Shown here in pieces: positions 1 to 11,862 of a stretch of 64,000 nt of DNA (position 1 is the stretch's first letter; every line of letters begins with the position of its first letter). Below the pieces are notes generated by a model. The model saw only the letters and a program-made list of their open reading frames with translations, was not told the origin of the DNA and did not search any database. The stretch is from Suillus spraguei (taxonomy: Eukaryota; Basidiomycota; Agaricomycetes; Boletales; Suillaceae): the NCBI GenBank assembly GCA_016800925.1, contig JABCPU010000132.1, positions 1 through 64,000 of the forward strand, written 5' to 3'. Both the position numbers and the translations under genes were made by a program.

Positions 1-655
1 CTTCTCTCAAGCACTACTGATTTTGCCTAATGCATTCCAAGTACATACAATATAGGATATAAGCACCGCATACCCCGCATGATACAGTACCTCATTTTCA
101 CTGTACTATAGGTCAGGATTAGTGTCTAGCTCTGGATCCACCAGTAGTAGTTAGTCTTTGAAGTTTTTACCACTCATTAATCAATATTGCTCGTTCACCA
201 TTACTGCTGGCATACTGCTAGATTCTTGACCCCTATCTTGACTGGACTTCATGCTCACTGCTACTTTACCACTGAAAGTACGCAGACTTCTTTTCTGTTT
301 CTTCGCACCACTCGCACCTTACTGCAACCACTAACATTATCATCAACATCGCTCGCTTGACGCAACATTTCCAAGCATTGTTTCGACCACAGAAGTACCA
401 CTACATATGATGCTAGTTCAGGCGGCATCTTCGCTAGCTGTGGCAGTTACCGGCTGACTACAATGCTTCATTCACACAATCGGTTTGACTCAAACTTGAC
501 TATACTAACAGGCATCCCCTTTAGGGTCGAACACTCTTGTTCAACAAGTGAAGCAGACTAGACGGAGTGCAAGACCACACATACTAACTTAGGAGGTAGT
601 TTATCTACAGCCCAGGTTAGGTTGTATCTTTACACCATAGTGCATGTAATGTATG
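1..655 (-). repeat. ~650-bp repeat, left copy, inverted relative to the copy at 3108-3765
   Basis: This stretch matches the reverse complement of 3108-3765 along its whole length, with scattered substitutions and small indels. Landmarks shared by both copies are a 'TGGTGTAAAG' end (near 645 here), a block around a 'TTCGACCCTAAA'-type motif (near 525) and a 'GTACTGTATCATGCGGGG' block (near 80). The match still holds at base 1, so the copy continues left of the window. It lies just beyond the C-terminal part of the decayed Plavaka transposase. It could be a solo LTR of another family or an arm of a foldback-like element. I found no clean TG...CA termini with a duplication, so the class stays open. 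Confidence 0.7.
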
Positions 656-1480
656 AACATATCTTGGTCAACAAAGCTGAGATGTACAGGATTCAAGTAA
701 GGACTATAAGATGGGGGGCTTGCACTTACATGCTGACAAAATAAGCTTCCCAGTCATCTAAATCATCACACCAACGTGCAAATGTCTTACCATGGCGAAG
801 GGAGGATTGCCCAGAATTAAATACCGGAATCAAGTGCATGCCACAGATGACCTAACCAGGATCTAAAACCCAAAGGCATCACAATCAGACTCTTCAATGA
901 AACCACCTTTGGAAGTCGAGTGCAGCTCATCCCCAACTGGTTGTCAGTCAAGGGTGCCAGCCACCTAATGTACAGAAACTTGAGTGAGCACTTTCTAGTT
1001 GGACCTTCAACATTCAGCCATGCATCTATGTGATAGATACCCAGGATGTAAGCATACCAGTAAGGATGCTTGGGCTTCATTTCCCCAGACAATACCATGA
1101 CATTGCAGTGTGTCCAAGGATTAATTGTGTTGTATTCTCTTCAAAGATCATACATTGTGTAACAGACCTGTGATGATGAACAGTCCTATAACTAGCAAAA
1201 CTTGTGAACCACATGACTTACTGCATTGTTTGTACTGAGTACAGCCTATTATCTGATATTATGACCAACTTGCACTCCTCGTCTGTGAATGCATTGTCAC
1301 AATAGCTGATATCAAAATTTCTAAGTTGGTATAGTATGTGGTCCTTAAGTTTCGGTATGAACTCTATAAGTTTAAGTAAGTAAGAGGAACAAGGATCAGA
1401 GGCCTGAATGTACTACTAGGGCTGGATCATCAGCATGATCCTGAAGGAAATAGAACACTTTGAGCACTCTATGCACTAAC

Positions 1481-1941
1481 TGTTACAGTTGTACGTGCCC
1501 CTATTCATTTTCCCTTTATCTTCTTACTTGTATATCACGTTACATGACTTGCTTCATATGCTCAATGCATCTGTACAACATATGCCTTCCTGATTAGGAT
1601 ACGCAACCATATTCTCACAGTTACCTGGTCTGTGCGCATATATCTACCTATTTAAGCACAGTGTACTTGTAGTAGATTCCCTACTTTAATCTTACTGGGT
1701 TTTACCTGGAATCTCCTTCGCTTAGGTCTCCAACCTAAGTCGTCTCTAAGTCTAAGCACTCCTTAGCCTTAGTCTCTATTCTCGCAGAACCTCTAGACTT
1801 GTCTTGAGGCCGAACCCTTGATTGTACTTGGAACGTGTTCCTCGTACTTTCACCTTGTCCTCTTCTGGACATTGTAAGAACTCCCAGCAGACCGGCTGTG
1901 TCCTTTCACTGTCGCTGGTGATGTCACCCCAGTGTGTAACA
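1481..1941 (+). mobile_element. Solo LTR of the Ty3/gypsy family found at 58797-64000
   Basis: The 461-bp segment begins TGTTACAGT and ends GTGTGTAACA. It is flanked by the 5-bp direct repeat CTAAC (1476-1480 and 1942-1946), the duplication expected for LTR-element integration. Its sequence is the reverse complement of the 476-bp LTR at 58797-59272, sharing the 'TATTTAAGCACAGTGTACTT' and 'GGTCTCCAACCTAAGTCGTC' blocks with modest divergence. No internal domain remains, so LTR-LTR recombination is the likely origin. It interrupts the Plavaka transposase relic between its middle and C-terminal blocks. Confidence 0.93.
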
Positions 1942-3107
1942 CTAACTCTCCCTAGCCAGAAACAAAATTGAGACAAAAAGCTGTGAGTAACAGAAATGTA
2001 CATACAATTTGTGATGTAAACAAGTCTATAGTCCCAAAGAGCTGGATTATTAGTAGGTAATGCCCCATTGCATGGAATTTGTAAGTATTCAAATTGAATT
2101 TTTTTGACCTTTCAGCCACCACTTGCGGCATCTGGTTTGTCCAAACCTGAGTGAGCAGTGTTGTGCTCACAAGTAGCCTTTTCCTTAGGTGACTCCCTAG
2201 TGGTGAATGGGGTGCAGGTAGAATCCCAGAATCTGTGCAGCTGCCAGGATAGACACTTGAAGGTCTCGTCCAAAACCAATAAGGTGGTGTCTGAGTGCAT
2301 CCTTAATTTGGCCAGAGCATGCCATTGTGCAAACCTGTACAGTAGTGACTGTATCATCTCATCATGTCCTTTTGGGAAAAGGCCCTCGAAGACCAGAATA
2401 GCGCACTGAAAATAGGCTTCAGTAATAAGTATCCACAGCTCAAGCAGCTAGATAAACCTGCAAAATATCTTCAAAATCTCAAGCTGCAAGCCTCTTTATT
2501 TCAGAGGTGTTATTGGAAAATTGCCAAATGACTCCATTGCTGTATGAAGGAACTTGGAGAAATCTGTGTTTTGGGGCTTTCAAGCAAGTAAGGGGGATGA
2601 GGCACAGGTGGATGGACCTGTTGTCAAGAGTTGTGACCAATGGATCTAGATGGAATTGGACAGGACATGAGGGCATCAGCACGAGGATCCAGTAAGGGTC
2701 CATGGAACAAGAACGGCTCTGCTGTAACAGACAAACTCAGGCTGACCTTAAAACAGTAGTTTTTGCATAGTGTCTCTTGCTTAGGCTTTACTTACCTTAG
2801 GTCCGCATTTTGGCTGATTACATAAGAACCTTACCTTGCACCAGTCTTTACACCACTTTGCCACTAGCAGTAGCAGTCAGAGACTTACTGTTTGAATGAT
2901 AGTTTTACTCTTCTCTGAGCTCTGAGCCTTGGACCAGAAACCCTTAGGTTGAATAGCAGCTAGGCAGCATTCAACATATATCTGCACCCCAGCAGAGTTG
3001 TGTTACCCCCACTACCTTAGCAGAGTGAAAAGGCAATATGCTCACTATAAGGGAATTGTTTGGTTGCTGCCGCAGACAGTAATGTGACACTTGTCGAAAA
3101 TGGGAGT

Positions 3108-3765
3108 TTGATGGTGTAAAGATTCAACCTAGCTTGGGCTGTAGATAAACCACTGCCTAAACTAGTATGTTAGTCTTGTGCTCCCTCTAGTCTGCTTCAC
3201 TTGTAAGAACAAGAGTGTTCGACCCTAAAGAGGGATGCCTATTTAGTATGGTCAAGTTCGAGTCTAACTTATTTGCGAAACAAGCGTTGTGGTCAGCGGT
3301 AAGTTGCCGCGGTCAGCAATGATACCGCCGGAACTAGCATCATGAGTAGCAGGGCTACCATCGTCGAGATAAGGTCAGTAACAGTAGCGTTGAATGAGCG
3401 ATGTCGAGCGGTGGTCTCAGCAGTAGTGGTAAGGTTGCGAGTGGTGCAAAGAAACAGTAAAGAAGTCCGCGGTACTTTCAGCGGTAAAGTAGCGGTTTGT
3501 GGGAAGTTCAGTCAAGGTAACAGTCGAAAGTCCAGCGGTATGCCAGCAGTAACAGAGAATGAGTGTGATGTATTAACGAGCGATAAGGAAACTTTAGAGA
3601 CTATGTCCACTACTGGGTAGATCCAGAGCTAGACAGTAATCCTGGCCTATAGTACGTGCAATGGTGTAAAATCAGGTACTGTATCATGCGGGGTACACAG
3701 TGCTTATATCCTAATTCGTATGTACTTGGAATACTCTAGGTGAGATCAGTAGCACTGGAGTGTAG
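3108..3765 (+). repeat. ~650-bp repeat, right copy, inverted relative to 1-655
   Basis: Reverse-complement partner of 1-655, starting near 'ATGGTGTAAAGATTCAACC' and still matching at about 3760. By eye the copies agree at roughly three quarters of positions. It sits inside the Plavaka transposase relic, between the block ending near 3862 and the block starting at 2703, so it inserted into that element. With the left copy it forms a large potential stem around a 2.4-kb spacer. The right boundary is not sharp. Confidence 0.7.
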
Positions 3766-5322
3766 TAACCGCCGTAAGTAAACATAGCGCGAGGCACTGC
3801 GGCACAAGGCAACATGTAATAACACTTGCTGTGGAATCAGTGATAACAAACAGAAAACAAACTATGCACCAAATGGAGCTATGCGGACGCAGCAAGGACA
3901 TGGAAGGACATCGGTTCGTGGATCGTGGTGTGGCAGTCGGTACGGTGTGCAGTAAGCATGGGATGCCGCCAGTACTGCTAAAGGGGTAAGAAGGCCATGG
4001 ACAAGTGGTAACTCCTGTAGATGTGAGATGAGTGTCAAAATATGGGGTTTTAAGCCCAGCGCCAATATGTTCATTACAACGGTCAGCATGACTTTGTTTG
4101 CTACACCATGACGATATGCATGAAGAAACTCTGCATCCAGTAAACATTTCCAACAGGTGTGAAATAGGTCCCACTAACAGTGAGCCTGAAGAGCCACCAT
4201 GCCACTTTTTGATATTCAAGGCAAGTTGCTAAGGATGTCCTTCACACTATTAGGAAGCTAAAAAAATCTATTGTGAGAAAAGCATACAATGCAGGAGATC
4301 AACATCATACTGAAGGTAAAAATCCGACCAAATTGCACGCCCCAGATTTGAGTGCTGAGTGTGCATACTTGGTAAGATTTCCAAAGTACAAGTAAAGGGG
4401 CCAAGCTTTGGCAGTTCCGAAGGCAGCAAGGTGAGTTGCATCAGAAAAGAACATGAGTCCGGCAATGATGCACTCCAGTGAGCAGCTGGGTTCTCTTGAT
4501 TGCCTCTGCAGATTGTCCTGAGCTTTAAGCCAAGAGTCAGAAGTATAGAGCTCATCAAACAGCCATTCTTGATAGCCATCCAGGGGGTCTCTCCACAGGT
4601 GCTTGAAGGGGAGAAGATGGAATGCATTGGCTTGAATATCAGTGAATGCGGAATGAATCACTCCCACAAGTGGCCAATAATGAAATCCAGGAACACTATA
4701 CAGCTTCAATGGGTTGTCTGTTGACTTCATAGGTATGTTGAGGGTGATGTTGGTCTCTAACCAGTTGTCCAGAAAAGTGACAGTCTCATCTCCTCCACTA
4801 GCGTCCAATGCATGCAAACTCTTCCTCACTGAAAATCCATCTAGGTCCCTAGAATTAAAGTCATCTGCTTGAATCACATCTTTGACAAGGCAGGATACTT
4901 CAGCCTCAAATTTATGATGACTCCCAGAGTTCATCCATGTCACAAGGTGGTAGACAGCTATGTTGGAGAAGGGGTAGGGTGGTTCAGGAAGTGGGTCGGG
5001 TCTATGAGTACCATGAGTATTGGAAGTGGTCGGACAGGAATTAGCCAGTTGTGAAGAGGAAAGGAATTTATCAGGCTCGAATGAGGGTCACCTAGGATAT
5101 ATCCAACAGATTCTCATTGCGTTAAATGCCATCTAGAGGGAGTCATGCAAGGTCAAAAGCACTCTTTGAATTCTGCCTTGCAGTTGGTTTTGAGTTTTGG
5201 GCACACCCACACAGGACTCTGAAGGATTAACATCTTCATCAGCAGGTAGCACATCCTCAAAATGTCTTGGGATGGGCCTAAGTGTGCATCACAAAGGCCA
5301 TTGACCTGCATCTGCTACTATA

Positions 5323-5536
5323 CAGTGGCTCAAAAAACTGTCCGCATGTTTTGGCATTTTTCACTATCTATAATATTGTGTGAGAACAAACAAATGCCTC
5401 AAAAACATGCTTATACCACATTGTAGTATGGCTTCAGGGCTTTCATTTGAGCCCTACACCGTGGGAATCGGTGGAGATATGGTGGAGATACAAGGCTCAC
5501 AAAATGGTGACTCATGCGGACAGTTTTTTGACTCAA
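5323..5536 (+). repeat. Left terminal inverted repeat of the Tc1 element
   Basis: About 214 bp matching the reverse complement of 12993-13209. The outer end reads CAGTGGCTCAAAAAACTGTC. The inner end carries the same motif inverted (GGACAGTTTTTTGACTCAAG, about 5518-5537), so the repeat is bounded by two inverted copies of the putative transposase-binding motif. This resembles the IR/DR ends of Tc1 elements, except that the inner copy is inverted rather than direct. Confidence 0.9.
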
Positions 5537-5954
5537 GTATTTTACAGTAATAACCAGGTATTCTAGTATTTTGTATGACCTCCCTTGGCTTTAATTACTG
5601 CCTCTATCCTTCTAGGCATACTCTCAATTAATTTCTGGCAATCCTCAGCTGTGATCTTCCCCCATTCCACTGCTACTCTCTCCCAAAGCTCCCATACTCC
5701 TTTAGGGGGGTTTTCATAGGCTTGAAGCTTTTTCTTGAGTGTTCCCCAGAGATGTTCAATGACATTGACATTTTTTTTTTTTTTTTTTTGAATCCTTGTT
5801 TTGTGTCCGTTGGGGCGGAGCCCTATGATAGACATTACATGCGGTATTTACTCTAATTGATGCATATGTGCGTGTCCGTGGATGTTGGGTCGTGTTCAAT
5901 GGTCCTGGCCGAGGCGCGGACGTTAACACCAGCTTAAGGTGAAAGGGGGGGTTG

Positions 5955-8900
5955 TTACAGGGATTGGGGTGCGTCTAGCTGTTTTTTGTCGTTCTTGTCC
6001 TTTGGTGGTGATACGTCTCCGAAGGTTGGCTCGAATCTTTTCGTTTTGGCTATGAATGTGAACAGTGACTTTAGACATTCAGCGTCATTGAGAATGTGCT
6101 TCACATGGTGCGCTCTCGTTCCTAGTTCTTGTCTGAGTATGTTGCGTTGTCTGGTGTATGCTGGGCAGGTGAGAAGGAAGTGATGGACTGACTCGTTTCC
6201 TTCGTTGCATTGTTGGCATGTTGCTGTTTCTGACTTCGCTATACGGTGTAGGTGTTTGTTGAGAGGAATGTGTCCTGTTCTGAGCTGGAAGAGAAGCGAG
6301 CTGTGACGACGCGGGAATTGATCAATGAGTCCTGCGAAGTGTTTCGACGGAGCGGTTGGGTCTATGGTCTGTAAGGCAGCGAAACGGGGGGAAAGGTGCA
6401 TGACCTTTGCTGCTTCTTCCTTGATTCGCTCTCGAAACTGCTGGAGTGTGGACGATTTGCTGATTGGTAGCGTGATGGGATCCTTCGCTGCCGTCCTTAG
6501 AGACTTTGGGAGAAGTCTCCCCTCCGAGACGTCTTTCCTTGCTGCCCTTTTTGCCCTCTCATCTGCCTTCTCGTTCCCCGGTATTCCTACATGGCCTGGC
6601 GTCCATCTCACCACCAGCCTTTTGCCATTGTTGTCTGGGATGATTTCACGGAGACTGTTGTGAAAGGTGTCCATTAGGTGATGTCTGGGTTGCGAATTGA
6701 ATGCTTTCGTTGCGCGAATTGCCGCCTGGTTGTCCACCCCCAGTGCCATTGATTCTCCCCCTCCTGCTCTTCTAATCAGCTCCACCGCTAGAATCATCCC
6801 CACTAGCTCTCCCTCATATACCGTGTGCTCGCTATCCTTCCCCAGATAAAACCTTAGTTCGTCTTTTACCTCTCCGTCTCGCATGAGAATGGCCGCTGCC
6901 CCTACTCCTCCATCTATGGCCAAACCGTCTGAGTATACTCGGATCTCTTCCCTCGCCAGCTCATCTTCGTCGGCTGCTTCCTTCTTCTTCCTCGCTATCT
7001 GTAATTCGACGTCCGGCTTCCACTTTGGATTGTGGCGGATTGGGTGGATCTTCTCCATTCGAGCTGGGTTGACCTTGAATTCGTACATTAGCTTGTGAAG
7101 CGGGGATGGGTGGCGCTTTGGTTTGGCAAAGTTGCGTGCATTCCCGTAGTTGTAGGCCATCTTGATGTCTCTGGCTAGCGGGTGAGAGTCTGGGAGTGAG
7201 GTCATTCTGAGGGTCGATTTGAGGCATATCTTGCGTAGTGTCTGTTGAAAGGGAAGTATGTTAGCGTGCGCATCTAGGATATCTGTAGCAGTGGATCTCA
7301 TTCCGCCCGTTATCATCAGGGTTGCCATTCTCTGCACCCTTGCCATTTGCGACGCGAATCCTCAAGCCCCTCGTCCATTTAGCTTCTTTCCTTTGCCCTT
7401 TGCTACCAGTCCTGCGCACCAGACATCAGCTGCATATAACATTTTAGGAATGACTACTCCCTCGTATAGTCTCTTCATTAGTCGACTTTTGATGCCCTTC
7501 GTGGGTCGGATCATCCTGTTGCAGGCCAGGATGTACTTTGTGCCTTTTGCCAGGGCGTGGGCTGCATGTTCCTTGAAGTTAAGGTTCTCGTCTATTATTA
7601 CTCCTAGAAATTTGTGCGAGCTCGATGGTTGTATTGTGTGATTTCGAATGGCGATTGCAGGTTTTGGCGCAGGGATTGTTTTGTGTGGGTCCGTGACACT
7701 TTGCACGCGCTTTCTTGCGAGACATACCAGTGCCGTTTTGTCTAGCTCGAATTCCGCGTGATGCTCCTCACTCCATTGTAGCGCGCCTCCTCTCTTCTCC
7801 ATCATTCTAGTTAGCTTAGTGTTCGCCTCTTCGTATGACTCACCTTTCGCTATTAAAGCGACATCATCTATGAATCCTAAGCTGAGTTCTCCCTTGCGGG
7901 GTCTTGGATCTGCGACTCTTAGTAGGTCAGTATTGTAGAAGATGAATGCAAGTGGGGATAAGGGACAGCCTTGATCGACACCACCTTTGACCTGGAATGA
8001 TTCCGATTGAAAATCGTCAAAGATTAGAGATGTTGATCTTCCGTCTAATCTTCTCCTGTACCAATCGATGTATTCTTGAGGTATTCCTGATTTCTTGAGG
8101 TTGTGGAGGAGTTTGTTGACCACGACACTGGGAAAAGCGGCTTTAACATCCAGGAACAACATGGAAACAAAATTTTCCCTTGAGGCCCAAGCGTCAGTAA
8201 TGAACTTCGTTAGTAAGTGCAGGGAATCTGTGGTCGAGCGTCCTGGTCTTCCCCCAAAGTGCGTTGCTGCTAAGAGATCGTGTCTTTCGGCTATATAGGT
8301 GAGGTCGTCTGCCACGCATGAGGATAGTATTTTGGCCATGGTGTCCAGCAGCGTTATCGGTCTGTACGCCTTGGGGAGACTGTAGTCCGGTCTGCCGGGT
8401 TTGCGCAGTACTATGGTTGATGACTTCTTCCACTGGTCCGGGTATATTTCTAATGTAAAGGTCGCTCGAAATATCGGTCCCATAAATGGGACTAGCTGCG
8501 CTGCGCAGTGGGTGAAGACGCAGTTACTTATTCCATTCAGTCCAGGGGCTTTGTGCGGGGAGAACTTTGCTATCGCTCTGTCTATCTGTTCATTCGTTAT
8601 CAGTGTAAACTCACAAACGGGAGGAGGGTAAATATAATTATGGTCTACGTGCTCATTGGCCGGGGGGGGTTTGAAGAAGACCTCATATAAGAGCTCGCTT
8701 TTCCTGTCGTTGGTTTGGGTTGAGTTTTGATGATTGCATTCTGGGTCCTTGAGCGTGGCGATTCTTGTGTGCATTTGATCTTCTGGGTTGCTTGCTGCGT
8801 AGTGGTGAAAATTCCATACCCCGGCTGGGGTCATCGTTTCCAGCCAGGCGGTCCAGTGAGATTCCTTTGCCTTCCTGATGCTTTCTGAGAAGGCGTTGCG

Positions 8901-10166
8901 CGCTTTGCGATACTGTTCGTGGATTGGGTCGTTTCTATACACTAGTTTAGCTCTCGATTTGCGGCCTAATTTATGTACTTCCTTTCGTTCTATATCCAGG
9001 CTTTTTGACCACCATCGTTTTGCGTAGGGTGATGGTTTCGATGTCGGCACCTTTGCATCTACTACCTTCGCGATGATTGAAGTGAGGTTGTCGAAGGCCT
9101 CCTCGAATTGAACTTTCGTCATGATCTCAGTTGGTGGGGGGATGGTGCTGAGATCCGCTGCTAGTGCCTCATTTATTTCGTCCCAGTCTGCTTCTCTGTA
9201 ATTGTGGCGCGGTATACAGTTGATGCGTTCTGGTTGCAATTCTAGCGAGCTAATGATCGGAAAGTGGTCAGTGATGACTGGTCTTAGGTGGTACTCAACG
9301 TTGCATGCCGTGAAAGCGTGTTGGAGTTGGGCTGAGCAGAAGACGTTGTCGGGTCTTGTGAGGTTCTTCGTGGATGATGCTTCCAGTGTGGCGATTCCCG
9401 GGGGTAGTACTTGGATTAAATTGTACAGCGCTAGAAGATTTATTAGTACACCTGCGGCGTCGAGGTTCGCTGCAGTGAATAGGTGACTGTTTGAAGTTAG
9501 CTCCCACATTGGGTGGTGCCAGTTGAAGTCGCCTAGCCAAATTATATGTTCAGTATTTACTTCCTCCTCGCCTTGAGCGAGTTGTTGAGGGTTTGCCCGA
9601 CGTGCGTTATGTTCCGTTTGCATATGTCTTTCGAGGAAATGCAGGGTGCCGTCGTGGTCGCAGGGGTTATATATATTATAGAAACGCACCTTTCCGAAGT
9701 CTCCCGATAATTCTATGGCCATGACGTTCGTCGATTGGATTGGGATAGCGTGCCATTTGTTCTTGGAGATCTTCTTGTTGATCAGCATTATCACTTGCGT
9801 TCGGTTTTGATTCGTGTGGTGGCCGGTTGGGTATACCACATCCCAATAGCGTCGGAGGCTAGAGGCGTTAGCGAGATTCACAGGGTTGAGAAAAGGTTCT
9901 TGTATACATGCCATGTCGAAGTTGTCGGGATTGAGGTTCTTCAGGAGGTGTTCCCATGCGTTGGAGGATTTGCGAAGGTTCTGCTGCCATATTTTGAAGT
10001 CTGTTCTCTGTTGGTGTTGTGTTGTTGGTTCTTGCTGCATTAGTCCCAGCCGCTGGCCGCGTTGCCGTCTTGCGTGTAGTTGAGTGTTGAGAAGAAAGAG
10101 TCTCTTGAGGCAGCAGAATGAGAGCGTTGAGGTTGGGTGTCTGGCGCGTTTTCTTGCTGTGTCCAC
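5955..10166 (-). CDS. LINE ORF2: APE endonuclease, reverse transcriptase, RNase H (one in-frame TGA)
   Basis: This is the polyprotein that nicks target DNA and copies the LINE RNA. An exonuclease-endonuclease-phosphatase domain lies in the first ~260 residues ('IWLGDFNWHHP', 'ITDHFPIIS'). The reverse transcriptase follows ('SMLFLDVKAAFPSV', 'GGVDQGCPLSPLAF', and the active site 'FIDDVALIA' in place of YADD). An RNase H domain comes next ('RVYSDGLAIDGG', 'VYEGELVGM', 'LGVDNQAAI', 'GHVGIPGNEKADE'). A C-terminal CCHC-like finger ('CQQCNEGNESVHHFLLTC') ends it. A TGA at 7362-7364 separates RT from RNase H; the same frame continues on both sides, so it is a point change (probably CGA to TGA) and not a frameshift. 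The 5' end overlaps ORF1. Confidence 0.92.
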
Positions 10167-11862
10167 ATATCTGTGAGACGCGATTGACTTCCTAATGGGA
10201 TGTTGTTGGGGAATCTTGGGCGCTGCGGTTGATTGAGTCTTGCTTTCATTGGTCTTGCTTCTCTCGTTCTGTTTTGCTGAGGTGGGGGGGGATTCTGGTT
10301 AGTCAGGTTTGTGTGATCACCGTTACCTTCTTGCTGATATTCGTTCCACTCATTGGGCTGTTTGTCTATCTTTTCCCAGGTAAGTGGGTCCTCCGTTGGG
10401 TAGAATCGGTATCTTGATTCGTCGTTGCGTCTCTTGTGTGCTTCCCACTTGCTTAGGAATGTCGGGCACACTCGGCTCCATGCTGCGTGTCCCTTGATTT
10501 CACAGTTAGTGCAGTAGTAGTTGTTGGGTCGTCTACCTTGCACATTGCTGTGCGATGTTGTTCTCCACACGTTCCGCATGTGTCAATATCCTTGGGGCAG
10601 TCTGTTGCCATGTGGTTGCCATCGAAGGAGTGGCACTTGAGACATCTTGATGGTTCTGGTAGAAGTTTGCGTCCATATACTCTTTTGCTGGCTACCGATA
10701 ACCCGAATTTGATGGCGTGATTCGCGCTCTCCCTAGAATTGAAGGTTAGTATAATGTGAGCTGTTCTCTGGTTCGGGTTGCGTCTCGCTATTGGTTTGAT
10801 GTACTTAGCCTTCAGGATGGTTTTTGGGGCGAAAGCAGCCTTCTTCTCGATGTCGTCTATGGCTGCATTAGATTCTGGGACGAACGAGATCGGGACGTTT
10901 TCCATCAGGACGTGGAACGTGCGGTCTTTGATGGTGACGTTGGAGCCGAATCGTTCCAAGAAGTTGCTGCGATTTGTTGGGATGTTGAACCATTCCGTTG
11001 ACTCCTTGGAGTTGAGTTCGTATATGATGCCCCCGTGAGGGAGTTTGCGTGCTGATACGAAGGTGAGGTCGTCCGGAGTTGGGATGTCGTCCTTGTTCAT
11101 CATTTCGATGGCTAGTTTTGCCTTGGTGACCAACTGTGCCTCTGTGAGCTGTGTGGTGGCGTCCTTAGGCATGAAGAGTGATCTTCTATCTATCAAAATC
11201 TGTCTCGTTTGACCTTCGTTGCATGAAAGAAGTTTCGTTAGTGGGCCAGGGATCGGCGCTTTTGCTGCCGCTGCATAGGATCTAGGTCCTTCAGACCCGT
11301 TGAGTACTGCCTCTGCGTTGGTATGATTCTGAATCGCTTGCGTTGCGCTCTTTGTGGCCTTATCTATTCCCTCAAGTGATTCACTAAGATTAGTACGCAC
11401 CTCTTTTACTGCCTCCTCTAGTGCCTCTTTATGCTTGTCTGTTGATTGCGCTAATTCCTCAGCCTTCTCTACCATGATTGTTAGGGGGCCGCCTATGAGT
11501 GTTTTGATCTTGTTGATGATGTTGGTCATGTCCATCGCGCGTTCCGCGTCATACAAAACCATGGCAATAGCCCTGAGTATCTCGGCGTGGGTAGATCCTA
11601 GACCTGCCGAGGCGCTGAATTCGAAGATTGCTGTTACTATTTGCGTGAGCATAGTTCCTGCTGTTGGGAGAACTAGGCCATGCGTGTTTAGGAGCTTCTT
11701 TGCTGTGATTATGTTAGTTATATCTGTTCTTATACTTGTACCTTCTATGTGTTCTTCGATTGACTTGCTGGAGGCGAGTAGCGGTTTGTTTGCTGTTGTT
11801 TTTCTGAGACGAGTGTTGCCCACCACTGGGGCTGTCGGGCTTGTGGATCCTGATGGAGCCAT
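10040..11862 (-). CDS. LINE ORF1: gag-like zinc-knuckle protein (one frameshift)
   Basis: Likely RNA-binding protein of the LINE. The ATG at 11862 opens a frame with a helical middle section and ends in 'CLKCHSFDGNHMATDCP' and 'CGTCGEQHRTAMC', two CCHC knuckles. It then loses frame near 10525-10540. The neighbouring frame carries the expected third knuckle ('YCTNCEIKGHAAWSRVCP') and a Gln/Pro-rich tail to a stop at 10040. One missing base would join the two parts. The tail overlaps the ORF2 start at 10166. The upstream frame is also open into the Tc1 transposase, which is accidental. Confidence 0.88.

Larger units (their letters stand above)
740..5090 (-). pseudogene. Plavaka (CACTA-like) DNA transposase, broken into three blocks
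   Basis: Three minus-strand blocks read as consecutive parts of an agaricomycete Plavaka transposase. Block 1 (about 5090-3862) has a Pro-rich lead-in, 'TWMNSGSHHKFEAEV', 'FDELYTSDSWLKAQDNLQ' and 'LMFFSDATHLAAFGTAKAWP'. Block 2 (2703-2112) has 'FSNNTSEIKRLAA', followed in another frame by 'LLYRFAQWHALAKLRMHSD'. Block 3 (1098-740) has 'HPYWYAYILGIYHI' and, after a frame change, 'MHLIPVFNSGQSS'. These phrases follow the family order, but stops and frame changes separate them. The ~650-bp repeat (3108-3765) splits blocks 1 and 2, and a solo LTR (1481-1941) splits blocks 2 and 3. The upstream part of the element probably continues across the Tc1 insertion at 5321. No terminal repeats of the Plavaka element itself were identified. 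The gene is dead. Confidence 0.75.

Noticed and set aside
5563..5835. Independent 90-codon gene starting at 5835
   Set aside because: It is the 3' part of the Tc1 transposase preceded by poly-A tail and LINE sequence.
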